From Alistipes sp. CAG:268 (GTDB taxonomy: Bacteria; Bacteroidota; Bacteroidia; Bacteroidales; Rikenellaceae), in assembly GCA_000434235.1 (NCBI GenBank), contig FR892019.1, forward strand, positions 25,157-32,100: a DNA stretch of 6,944 nt. The letters are read 5' to 3'. Numbering within the stretch: position 1 is the stretch's first letter; each line of letters starts with the position of its first letter. Below, one piece after another: positions 1 through 6,468 of this stretch. The notes under the pieces are model-generated. The model was not told the DNA's origin and did not search any database. It saw nothing but the letters and a program-made list of their open reading frames with translations. A program made the translations under genes and the position numbers.

Positions 1-1
1 C

Positions 2-1780
2 ATTCTGGCCGGATACTACATCCTCGGATTCTCGATCTACTCGTCGATCCTGCTGGCGGGTCTCTTCGCCTCGCAGACGCTCATCGCCTACCCGATCGTG
101 AACAAGCTCGGCATCGCCCGCGACAAGGCCGTGACGATCGCCGTCGGCGGCACGGTCATCACCGACACGCTCGCCCTGCTGCTGCTCACCGTGATCGTCG
201 GGATGGCCACCGGCAACGTGGACGACACGTTCTGGTGGAGGCTCGGCATTTCGGTGCTGGTCTGCATCCTCATCATCGTCGTGCTCTTTCCGATCATCGC
301 CCACTGGTTCTTCAAGCTGTGCAGCGACAACGTCTCGCAATACATCTTCGTGCTGGCAATGGTCTTTCTCGGCGCCTTCCTGGCCCAGCTGGCCGGACTG
401 GAACCGATCATCGGGGCATTTCTCTCGGGCCTTGCGCTCAACCGGCTCATCCCCAAGACATCACCGCTGATGAACCGCATCGAGTTCGTCGGCAACGCCA
501 TCTTCATTCCCTTCTTCCTGATCGGCGTGGGCATGCTCATCGACTACCGTGCCTTCTTCCGCGACTGGGAGAGCCTCGAGGTGGCGGCCGTCATGATCGC
601 CCTGATCACCGTGGCGAAATTCATCGCCGCCTGGCTCACGCAGAAGAGCTTCCGGCTGTCGAAGGACCAGCGTACTGTCATCTTCGGACTGAGCAGCGCC
701 CACGTGGCCGCCACGCTCGCCGCCGTCATGGTGGGCTACAACGTCATCCTGGGCCATACGCCCGACGGTGAGCCGATCCGTCTGCTGAGCGAGAGCGTGC
801 TCAACGGCACGATCCTGATGATCCTGGCCACATGCATCGTCTCGACCTTCGCCACGCAGCGCGGTGCCCACAACATCGCCGTGAAAAACGCGCTGCAGAC
901 GAACGATGAGGAGAAATCGCGCCCCGAGGAGCACATCCTCATCCCCGTAGCCAACGAACAGTCGGTAGACGAACTCGTCGGCCTCAGTGCCACGATCAAG
1001 CGCGCCAAGGAGCCGAACGGGCTCTATGCGCTGCACGCCATCGATAACCGGGTGGACGATCCCAACATGGAGAAGCGGGCCCGCAAGCTCCTCGACGGGG
1101 CGGCAAAGACCGCCGCCGCCGGCGACCTCTACCTGCAGCAGCTGCTCCGCTACGACGTGAACATCGCAAATGCCATCGTCAGCACGGTGCGCGAACGGAA
1201 CATCACCGACATCGTACTGGGCATGCACCAGCGAACCCCCGGCTCCACGGCGCTGCCCGCCATTCCCGGAATCCCGGGCATTCCCGGCACGTCGGGGCCC
1301 GGCATCGGAAAGATGGTGACCGACGTGCTGTCGCAGAGCAACGTCACCACCTTCATCTACAGCCCGGCCCAGCCGCTCTCGACCATCAAGCGCCACCTGG
1401 TCATCGTCCCGCCCGGCGCCGAGAAGGAGGCCGGATTCCAGATGTGGCTGCAGCGCATCCGCCAGCTGGCCCGCAATACCGGGGCGAAGGTGGCCTTCTT
1501 CGCCTCCGACGCCACGCTCCAGCACATCCGCCCGCGCCGCGAACGGAAAGCCCCGGCCAACATCGGCTTCGTCCCCTTCGACCGCTGGGACGACCTTCCG
1601 TCGCTCGAGCACGACCTGCGCGACGACGACTGTCTGTGGTTCGTCATGAGCCGCCGCGACCGGGTATCGTACCACCCGGCGATGAGCCGCATCCCGGGCT
1701 ACCTCGAGCAGGTGTTCGCCGGCTACAGCGCCGTGCTGGTCTACCCCGTACAGGCCGGCGCCACGGACCGCTACCTCTGA
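2..1780 (+). CDS. CPA2-type cation:proton antiporter with C-terminal USP-like domains (5'-truncated)
   Basis: This is an inner-membrane monovalent cation/H+ exchanger whose N-terminus lies outside the window. The frame is open from base 2, so the GTG at 98 is an internal valine and not the start. 592 residues are visible; a full-length protein of this type would be expected to have roughly 100-130 more. Residues 1 to about 283 are hydrophobic, with around eight membrane segments. They include the ion-site helix TVITDTLALLLL with Asp55 and a membrane lysine (Lys206, TVAKF). A charged linker (about 285-308) leads to two USP-like cytoplasmic domains, about 309-455 (starts EEHILIPV) and about 462-590 (starts IKRHLVIVPP). 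Neither keeps the usual GxxG-x9-G(S/T) nucleotide loop: the first carries a Pro/Gly insertion at 419-434, the second reads MSRRDRVSYHP. The exchanger family is secure. The transported ion (Na+, K+) and the ligand of the tail cannot be read from the sequence. Confidence 0.9.
   Translation: MLAGYYILGFSIYSSILLAGLFASQTLIAYPIVNKLGIARDKAVTIAVGGTVITDTLALLLLTVIVGMATGNVDDTFWWRLGISVLVCILIIVVLFPIIAHWFFKLCSDNVSQYIFVLAMVFLGAFLAQLAGLEPIIGAFLSGLALNRLIPKTSPLMNRIEFVGNAIFIPFFLIGVGMLIDYRAFFRDWESLEVAAVMIALITVAKFIAAWLTQKSFRLSKDQRTVIFGLSSAHVAATLAAVMVGYNVILGHTPDGEPIRLLSESVLNGTILMILATCIVSTFATQRGAHNIAVKNALQTNDEEKSRPEEHILIPVANEQSVDELVGLSATIKRAKEPNGLYALHAIDNRVDDPNMEKRARKLLDGAAKTAAAGDLYLQQLLRYDVNIANAIVSTVRERNITDIVLGMHQRTPGSTALPAIPGIPGIPGTSGPGIGKMVTDVLSQSNVTTFIYSPAQPLSTIKRHLVIVPPGAEKEAGFQMWLQRIRQLARNTGAKVAFFASDATLQHIRPRRERKAPANIGFVPFDRWDDLPSLEHDLRDDDCLWFVMSRRDRVSYHPAMSRIPGYLEQVFAGYSAVLVYPVQAGATDRYL
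1262..1288 (+). repeat. three tandem 9-bp units encoding Ile-Pro-Gly inside the antiporter
   Basis: Three head-to-tail units of AT(T/C)CC(C/G)GG(A/C) encode IPG-IPG-IPG, residues 421-429 of the visible antiporter. They sit in a wider Pro/Gly-rich stretch (residues 413-436) that continues as T-S-G-P-G-I-G. The units differ only at third codon positions, so the protein repeat is exact while the DNA repeat is slightly diverged. It lies where USP proteins normally have their glycine-rich nucleotide-binding loop, and it keeps the reading frame. Confidence 0.8.
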
Positions 1781-1822
1781 TGCACGGAGGTCCGGACGTG
1801 CGGGGATTTCGGCAAATTGCGC

Positions 1823-1834
1823 GAAAAATTTTTC
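1823..1834. repeat. perfect 12-bp A/T palindrome GAAAAATTTTTC
   Basis: GAAAAATTTTTC reads the same on both strands. It lies 72 bp upstream of the der start and overlaps the proposed -33 element of the der promoter. An A-tract/T-tract of this kind could bend DNA or bind a regulator. It is too AT-rich and too short to be a convincing terminator for the antiporter. The palindrome is seen directly; any function is inferred. Confidence 0.5.
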
Positions 1835-1860
1835 AGCCTCGCGGATTTGCGTTATCTTTG
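1831..1860 (+). promoter_or_regulatory. Bacteroidota-type promoter for der
   Basis: TATCTTTG at 1853-1860 is an exact match to the TAnnTTTG -7 element of Bacteroidota housekeeping sigma factors. TTTC at 1831-1834 lies 18 bp upstream and is one base off the TTTG -33 element. Transcription would start near 1866-1868, leaving a leader of about 40 nt before the ATG at 1906. The leader is AT-rich just upstream of the start (AACATTTAAAACAG) with no Shine-Dalgarno motif, as is usual in this phylum. Confidence 0.7.
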
Positions 1861-1905
1861 CGGGACGGCACTATGCCCTAACATTTAAAACAGACTGGTA
1901 CAGAC

Positions 1906-3210
1906 ATGAGCCTCGTAGCAATCGTAGGACGCCCGAACGTCGGCAAATCGACCCTCTTCAACCGCCTGGTCGGCGAACGGAAGGCGATCGTGGACTCCAC
2001 GGCCGGAACCACCCGAGACCGCCATTACGGCAAGACGGACTGGAACGGCAAGGAGTTCTCCGTGATCGACACGGGCGGATACACCGTCAATTCCGACGAC
2101 ATTTTCGAAGACGAAATCCGCCGGCAGGTGATGCTGGCCATCGACGAGGCGGACGTCATCCTCTTCCTGGTGGAGGTCTCCACGGGAATCACCGACCTCG
2201 ACATGTTGATGGCCGACATCCTGCGCCGCACCACGAAGAAGGTGATCCTCGTCTGCAACAAGGTGGACAACAACGACCAGATCTTCTCCTCGCACGAGTT
2301 CTACGCCCTCGGGCTGGGCGACCCCTTCTGCATCAGCTCGATGACCGGCAGCGGAACGGGCGACCTGATGGACGCCATCCTCGAGGCGCTGCCCGCCGAC
2401 ACGACGGCCGAAGAGGAGGAGGACCTGCCCCGCATCACGGTTGTGGGACGCCCCAACGTCGGCAAGTCGTCGCTCACGAACGCCCTGCTGGGCGAGGAGC
2501 GCAACATCGTCACCTCGATCGCCGGAACCACGCGCGACTCGATCCATACGCGCTACAACAAGTTCGGCATGGACTTCTACCTGGTCGATACGGCCGGCAT
2601 GCGCAAGAAGGGCAAGACGATGGAGGACCTGGAGTTCTACTCGGTGATGCGGTCGATCCGCGCCATCGAGAACTCGGACGTCTGCATCCTGATGCTCGAC
2701 GCGCAGCAGGGGCTTGAGTCGCAGGACCTGAACATCTTCAACCTGATCGTCCGCAACCGCAAGGGGTGCGTCATCGTGGTGAACAAGTGGGACCTGATCG
2801 AGAAGGAGAGCAACACGATGAAGGAGTGGACCGAGTTCCTGAAGAAGAAGCTCGCACCGTTCAACGACATTCCGATCATCTTCACCTCGGTGCTCAACAA
2901 GCAGCGTATCTTCGACGTGCTGCAGACTGCCATCCGCGTGCACCAGTCGCGCCGGCGCCGCATCTCGACCTCCGAGCTGAACGACTTCCTGCTGCCGCTG
3001 ATCGAGAACTACCCGCCTCCCGCAACAAAAGGCAAGTACATCAAGATCAAGTACGTGACCCAGCTCCCGACCCCCACGCCGCAGTTTGCCTTCTTCGTCA
3101 ATCTGCCGCAGTATATCAAGGAGCCCTACCGCCGTTTCCTGGAGAACAACATCCGCGACCACTGGGACTTCTCGGGAGTTCCGATGCAGATCTATTTCCG
3201 ACAGAAGTAG
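1906..3210 (+). CDS. der: ribosome-associated GTPase Der (EngA)
   Basis: Der is an essential cytoplasmic GTPase with two tandem G domains that acts in late assembly of the 50S ribosomal subunit. All parts are visible in its 434 residues, a normal length. G domain 1 has GRPNVGKS at 8-15, AGTTRD at 33-38, DTGG at 55-58, NKVD at 118-121 and SSMTGSG at 144-150. An acidic linker (168-173) leads to G domain 2, with GRPNVGKS at 181-188, AGTTRD at 206-211, DTAG at 228-231, NKWD at 293-296 and a G5 of TSVLNK near 327-332. The C-terminal KH-like domain covers about 350-434 and includes [11 protein letters not shown]. The ATG at 1906 is chosen because the P-loop follows at the usual distance and a promoter lies just upstream. 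It appears to be a single-gene unit: own promoter, terminator after the stop, convergent neighbour downstream. Nothing is missing or broken. Confidence 0.98.
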   Translation: MSLVAIVGRPNVGKSTLFNRLVGERKAIVDSTAGTTRDRHYGKTDWNGKEFSVIDTGGYTVNSDDIFEDEIRRQVMLAIDEADVILFLVEVSTGITDLDMLMADILRRTTKKVILVCNKVDNNDQIFSSHEFYALGLGDPFCISSMTGSGTGDLMDAILEALPADTTAEEEEDLPRITVVGRPNVGKSSLTNALLGEERNIVTSIAGTTRDSIHTRYNKFGMDFYLVDTAGMRKKGKTMEDLEFYSVMRSIRAIENSDVCILMLDAQQGLESQDLNIFNLIVRNRKGCVIVVNKWDLIEKESNTMKEWTEFLKKKLAPFNDIPIIFTSVLNKQRIFDVLQTAIRVHQSRRRRISTSELNDFLLPLIENYPPPATKGKYIKIKYVTQLPTPTPQFAFFVNLPQYIKEPYRRFLENNIRDHWDFSGVPMQIYFRQK

Positions 3211-3218
3211 CTCCCGAC

Positions 3219-3234
3219 GCGGAAGGCGTTCCGC
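3219..3234 (+). other. small hairpin just after the der stop codon
   Basis: GCGGAA and TTCCGC form a 6-bp stem around a GGCG loop, beginning 8 nt after the der stop codon. No T-run follows, so it is not a terminator by itself. It may shield the 3' end of the transcript ahead of the main terminator, or it may be chance in GC-rich DNA. Confidence 0.3.
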
Positions 3235-3263
3235 AGGCCGGAAGCACCCGGCAAACCATACGG

Positions 3264-3295
3264 AAGAGGCCCCCGACAATCGGGGGCCTCTTTCT
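3264..3295 (+). terminator. intrinsic terminator of der, possibly bidirectional
   Basis: AAGAGGCCCCCGA (3264-3276) pairs perfectly with TCGGGGGCCTCTT (3280-3292) around a CAA loop. This gives a 13-bp stem, 11 bp of it GC-rich at its core, followed by TTTCT on the + strand. It ends 54 nt or more past the der stop codon. It lies between convergent genes; read on the - strand the stem is followed only by CCG, so termination of the phosphate transporter transcript there would rest on the stem and the short A/T end pairs. Confidence 0.85.
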
Positions 3296-3302
3296 CGTAT
3301 CG

Positions 3303-3315
3303 CTTCCGGGGGAAG
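3303..3315 (-). other. small hairpin after the phosphate transporter stop codon
   Basis: CTTCC and GGAAG form a 5-bp stem around a GGG loop, directly beyond the stop codon of the minus-strand transporter gene (stop at 3317-3319). It has no T-run. It precedes the strong shared hairpin at 3264-3292 in the minus-strand transcript. Function is uncertain. Confidence 0.2.
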
Positions 3316-3316
3316 G

Positions 3317-5548
3317 TCACTGCTGGAAGTTGCGGCTGGCTCGGAGCAGATGGCGCAGCGAGGAGATGATCTCGAGCGACTCCTGCAGCAGGTTCAGGTA
3401 GACCAGCGACACGTTGATGCTGCTGTTCTCCTCCTGGATGCGGTCCATCTGGATGCGCTGCAGTTCCACGAGCCGCGCCCGCACGGCCTCGCTCTCGGCA
3501 AGCAGGTCGTCCATCGCCCCGTACTCGCCGGCCCGGACCGCATGGCCCGCCCGCTCGAGCAGCGCCACAACCCGGTCGCGCACCGGGAGGAACTCCCCGG
3601 CACAGGCCGCAGGCAGCGGGTTGAAGTTGTTGTCCACATGCTCGCGGCACAGGTCGTTCATACGCTTGAGCGCATAGTGGAACTGGATGCAGCAGTTGCT
3701 GCCCAGGTGGAACCACATGTTCTTCTCGATCGCCGTATTGCGGTTGATCCGCCGCATGCCGATCATCTCGCGCCGCCGGACCTTGCGCAGCATCTCCTTC
3801 TTCCGATCGACCTGCTGCGCGACTCGGCGCAGGGCCCGCCGGTCCTCGCCGACAAAACCGTCGGTAACAGCGCGGTAGTTTCCCGCCGTATAGTCCAGCA
3901 TGTCGGAGAGTGTGCCGCTCACGTGGCGGCGCAGCAGGTTCCAGACCTCGGTCTTGTCCTTCTCGACAAGGATCCGTTTGAAGAGGTCGTCCTCATGCTC
4001 GCTGCGCAGTTTGCGGCGGTAGCGGATGTTGCTGTGGACAAGCAGGGCGGCCGCCAGAAGGATCAACGCAACCATCACCACCGTACCTCCATAGTACATC
4101 GCCAGCGCGACGAAAAAGCAGGCCGTAAAGGCGACACCGGCCGTGATGAACCACCCGCCGATGACCGACAGCACGCCCGTGATGCGGAACACGGCGCTCT
4201 CACGTCCCCAGGCACGGTCGGCAAGCGACGTACCCATGGCCACCATGAACGTGACGTAGGTGGTCGAGAGAGGCAGCTTCAGCGACGTACCGAGTGCGAT
4301 CAGCAGGCTGGCCAGCAACAGATTGACCGAAGCGCGCACCAGGTCGAAGGCCGCACCGTCGGCCAGCACGGCCTCGTCCTGCGAAAAGCGGGCGTTGATC
4401 CAGGCCCGCATGCGCGGCGGCGTGATGTTCGAAAGCGTCTGCGCCAGCGACATCGACGTGCGGACGATGCTCCGCGCCACGGCCGACGAGCCGAACATCT
4501 CCTCGCCCTCGTCCTGGCGCGACAGATCGACCGAGGTCTTGATGACCTTCTGCGCCTTCTTCGACGTGCAGAGCGTCCAGACCATGATCACACCCGCCGC
4601 GGCCAGGAAGAGGAACGGCGTACGGGCCGGTTCGTTGAGCGACGACATCAGGTAGGTATCGCTGCCCGCACCGTGGGCCGCATAGTCCAGATAGGAGTCG
4701 TAGCCGGCCAGCGGCACTCCGATGAAATTGACCAGGTCGTTGCCGGCAAAGGCCAGGGCCAGGGCGAAGGTCCCGAGCAGGACGACCACCTTGAAGACAT
4801 TGACCCGCAGCCAGTGCAGCACCTGCATCAGCAGGGTGAAGCCCACCAGGCAGCAGCCGGCGATCAGGGTGCCGTGGGCGGCGATCCACGCCTTGGCCCC
4901 GGAGGTCATGAACGTCGTGTCCTTGACGCCCTTGATCAGCATGAAGTAGACGATCGCAGTCGATGCGATACCCCCGAACAGGCCGATCGTCCACTTGAGC
5001 CGCTCCCGGTAGCGGAACGTAAAGACCAGACGGGCGAGCCACTGCACGACCATACCGAAAAAGAAGGCAATCGCCACCGAGAGGAAGATGCCCATGATGA
5101 CCGAAAGGGCCTTCTCCGTATTGAGGTAATCGGCGAAGTGCATGCCTTCGGTCCCGGCCATCTTCACCAGCGTGAGGGCAAACGTACCGCCCAGCAGCTC
5201 GAATACCATCGATACGGTGGTCGAGGTCGGCAGGCCCAGCGTGTTGAACACGTCGAGCACGAGCACGTCGGTGACCATCACGGCCAGGAAGATGCAGACA
5301 AGCTCCTGAAAGAAGAATTGCTCGGGACGGAAGATTCCGTGGCGGGCAATCTCCATCATGCCGTTGGACATCAGCGCTCCGCAAAGAATGCCCGTGGCCG
5401 CGATCCACATGATCACACGGTAGGGCGCCACCTTGGCGCCGACGGCCGACGAAAGGAAATTCACCGCATCATTGCTCACGCCGACCACCAGGTCGAAGAT
5501 CGCGAGCAGAAAGAGGAACAGGATGATTCCGAAGTAGACAGTTTCCAT
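3317..5548 (-). CDS. PiT-family inorganic phosphate transporter with PhoU-like C-terminal tail
   Basis: This is an inner-membrane low-affinity phosphate permease, probably coupled to H+ or Na+ (PiT/PHO-4 family). The duplicated family signatures are both present. Repeat 1 has GVSNDAVNF (23-31) and GLPTSTT (105-111). Repeat 2 has AGNDLVNF (268-275) and KLPLSTT (424-430). Hydrophobic segments run over about 3-505, broken by a charged loop at about 329-395. Residues about 508-743 are soluble, highly charged and mostly helical, and resemble a PhoU domain (for example FKRILVEKDKTEVWNLLRRH and a terminal helix with SSINVSLVYLNLLQESLE). At 743 residues it is much longer than plain PiT proteins (about 420-500), and the tail explains the difference. 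The ATG at 5546-5548 is preceded by an AT-rich leader with no Shine-Dalgarno motif. It is transcribed alone, convergent with der and divergent from the phosphoesterase gene. The transporter family is secure; substrate and coupling ion come from family knowledge, and the PhoU assignment is from pattern only. Confidence 0.93.
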   Translation of the reverse strand: METVYFGIILFLFLLAIFDLVVGVSNDAVNFLSSAVGAKVAPYRVIMWIAATGILCGALMSNGMMEIARHGIFRPEQFFFQELVCIFLAVMVTDVLVLDVFNTLGLPTSTTVSMVFELLGGTFALTLVKMAGTEGMHFADYLNTEKALSVIMGIFLSVAIAFFFGMVVQWLARLVFTFRYRERLKWTIGLFGGIASTAIVYFMLIKGVKDTTFMTSGAKAWIAAHGTLIAGCCLVGFTLLMQVLHWLRVNVFKVVVLLGTFALALAFAGNDLVNFIGVPLAGYDSYLDYAAHGAGSDTYLMSSLNEPARTPFLFLAAAGVIMVWTLCTSKKAQKVIKTSVDLSRQDEGEEMFGSSAVARSIVRTSMSLAQTLSNITPPRMRAWINARFSQDEAVLADGAAFDLVRASVNLLLASLLIALGTSLKLPLSTTYVTFMVAMGTSLADRAWGRESAVFRITGVLSVIGGWFITAGVAFTACFFVALAMYYGGTVVMVALILLAAALLVHSNIRYRRKLRSEHEDDLFKRILVEKDKTEVWNLLRRHVSGTLSDMLDYTAGNYRAVTDGFVGEDRRALRRVAQQVDRKKEMLRKVRRREMIGMRRINRNTAIEKNMWFHLGSNCCIQFHYALKRMNDLCREHVDNNFNPLPAACAGEFLPVRDRVVALLERAGHAVRAGEYGAMDDLLAESEAVRARLVELQRIQMDRIQEENSSINVSLVYLNLLQESLEIISSLRHLLRASRNFQQ

Positions 5549-5556
5549 GATTTATT

Positions 5557-5564
5557 CCAATTGG
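5557..5564. repeat. CCAATTGG palindrome in the transporter leader
   Basis: This perfect 8-bp palindrome lies 8 bp upstream of the phosphate transporter ATG, at about the expected transcription start. It could be half of an operator or simply chance. No second copy and no PhoB-like direct repeat (CTGTCAT type) was seen in the intergenic region. Confidence 0.25.
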
Positions 5565-5569
5565 TCGCG

Positions 5570-5577
5570 CAAAGATG
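5570..5577 (-). promoter_or_regulatory. candidate -7 element for the phosphate transporter gene
   Basis: On the minus strand the sequence reads CATCTTTG, one mismatch from TAnnTTTG, 21 bp upstream of the transporter ATG. I see no good TTTG -33 element at the expected distance, so the call is tentative. The leader would be only about 14 nt. Confidence 0.4.
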
Positions 5578-5683
5578 CCCACCGGGTGTTTCGGATCGTT
5601 TTCCCGGATGTTAAATTTCAGTTACACCGGCCGCTTTCACCGAATCGTAACACGCATGTCGCCGCTTCGAAAAAAAGGTCGCG

Positions 5684-5691
5684 TTCTTTTG
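5684..5691 (+). promoter_or_regulatory. candidate -7 element for the phosphoesterase-glycosyltransferase unit
   Basis: TTCTTTTG matches TAnnTTTG except at the second base. It lies 23 bp upstream of the ATG at 5715, just after an A7 tract (5670-5676). No clear -33 TTTG is visible. The leader TAAACGAAGACACTC has no Shine-Dalgarno motif. Confidence 0.35.
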
Positions 5692-5714
5692 TCGCGTCCT
5701 AAACGAAGACACTC

Positions 5715-6461
5715 ATGTCTGAAACACACCATTACAAGACCATCGTGATGTCGGACATCCACCTCGGATCGAAATGGTCGAAGGCCAAGGAGGCCAACCG
5801 CTTCCTGAAATACCACACCTGCGACACACTGATCCTCTGCGGCGACATCATCGACGGATGGGAACTCATCCGGGGACGGCGCGAAAAGTGGAAACGCCGC
5901 CACACGAACTTCATCAGCCGCCTGCTCGAGATCCAGCACGACACGCACATCATCTACCTGCGCGGCAACCACGACGACTTTCTCGACCGCGTCCTGCCGC
6001 TCCGTTTCGCCAACATCACCGTGCTCAGGGACTACATCCACATCAGCGGATCGCAGCGTTTCTACGTGCTGCACGGCGACGTGTTCGACCACGTCACCTC
6101 GTCGATGAAGTGGCTGGCCAAGATCGGCGACGTGGGCTACTCGGCGCTCATGTGGTTCAACCGCATCTACAACCGGCGGCGCCTCAAACGGGGGCTGCCC
6201 TACTACTCCGTCTCGCAGAAGATCAAACAGAAGGTCAAGGCCTCGGTCTCCTACATCAGCGACTTCGAGAAGCACCTGGTGGAGATCGCCGCACAGAAAG
6301 GCTGCAACGGTGTGATCTGCGGGCACATCCACCAGGCCGACAAACGCATGATCGGCAACATGCTCTACCTCAACTCGGGCGACTGGGTCGAATCGCTCAC
6401 CGCCCTGGCCGAGGACTACGACGGCAATTGGGAGATCCTCCGCTACGACCCCGAAAAATAG
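5715..6461 (+). CDS. LpxH-like metallophosphoesterase (UDP-2,3-diacylglucosamine hydrolase family)
   Basis: This is a calcineurin-type two-metal phosphoesterase of 248 residues, about the length of LpxH. The metal-binding motifs occur in order: SDIHLG (Asp14, His16), CGDIIDG (Asp44), RGNHDD (Asn85, His86), LHGD (His120) and CGHIHQ (His204, His206). The stretch between the last two, about 125-200, is a helical, Lys/Arg-rich insertion (MKWLAKIGDVGYSALMWF, then NRRRLKRG). This resembles the cap that lets LpxH sit on the membrane and hold acyl chains. LpxH cleaves UDP-2,3-diacylglucosamine to lipid X and UMP in lipid A synthesis. This protein has GNHD where E. coli LpxH has GNRD, so it may be a paralogue with another phosphate-ester substrate, and I give no gene symbol. 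It sits at the cytoplasmic face if LpxH-like. The first gene of a probable two-gene operon with the glycosyltransferase that follows. Confidence 0.88.
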   Translation: MSETHHYKTIVMSDIHLGSKWSKAKEANRFLKYHTCDTLILCGDIIDGWELIRGRREKWKRRHTNFISRLLEIQHDTHIIYLRGNHDDFLDRVLPLRFANITVLRDYIHISGSQRFYVLHGDVFDHVTSSMKWLAKIGDVGYSALMWFNRIYNRRRLKRGLPYYSVSQKIKQKVKASVSYISDFEKHLVEIAAQKGCNGVICGHIHQADKRMIGNMLYLNSGDWVESLTALAEDYDGNWEILRYDPEK

Positions 6462-6468
6462 AGACCCG

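Larger units (their letters stand above)
5549..5714. other. divergent intergenic region, 166 bp
   Basis: The region separates the leftward phosphate transporter from the rightward phosphoesterase and is clearly richer in A and T than the genes. Besides the two promoter candidates it holds short inverted repeats: CCGGG/CCCGG at 5582-5586 and 5603-5607, and GTTAC/GTAAC at 5621-5625 and 5647-5651. It also has an A7 tract at 5670-5676. None is long enough to assign to a known regulator, and no RNA gene was recognised. Confidence 0.5.

Noticed and set aside
98..100. GTG as the start of the antiporter gene
   Set aside because: The same frame is open back to the left edge and encodes typical antiporter sequence (LFASQTLIAYPIV), so the GTG is an internal valine.
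461..1675. 404-codon minus-strand open frame across the antiporter
   Set aside because: It is the antisense of a clear membrane protein gene, with Asp/Val/Gly/His-biased composition and no motif.
1782..1801. GCACG/CGTGC inverted repeat after the antiporter stop as a terminator
   Set aside because: Only a 5-bp stem with a 10-nt loop and no T-run after it; too weak to call.
1444..1881. 145-codon + strand open frame overlapping the antiporter end and the der promoter
   Set aside because: It lies in another frame of the antiporter for most of its length, is Pro/Arg/Ala-biased, and its end runs through the promoter.
1873..1881. ATG-CCC-TAA minimal upstream open frame in the der leader
   Set aside because: A two-codon frame with no ribosome-binding context; chance is the simplest explanation.
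1885..3279. 464-codon minus-strand open frame across der
   Set aside because: It mirrors der, whose GTPase motifs are all intact; the antisense product is low-complexity Val/Asp/Arg/His sequence without a recognisable domain.
3086..5614. 842-codon open frame on the + strand opposite the phosphate transporter
   Set aside because: Its product is rich in His, Arg, Gln and Asp with no membrane or domain pattern, while the opposite strand encodes a clear PiT protein. Long antisense frames of this kind are expected in GC-rich DNA.
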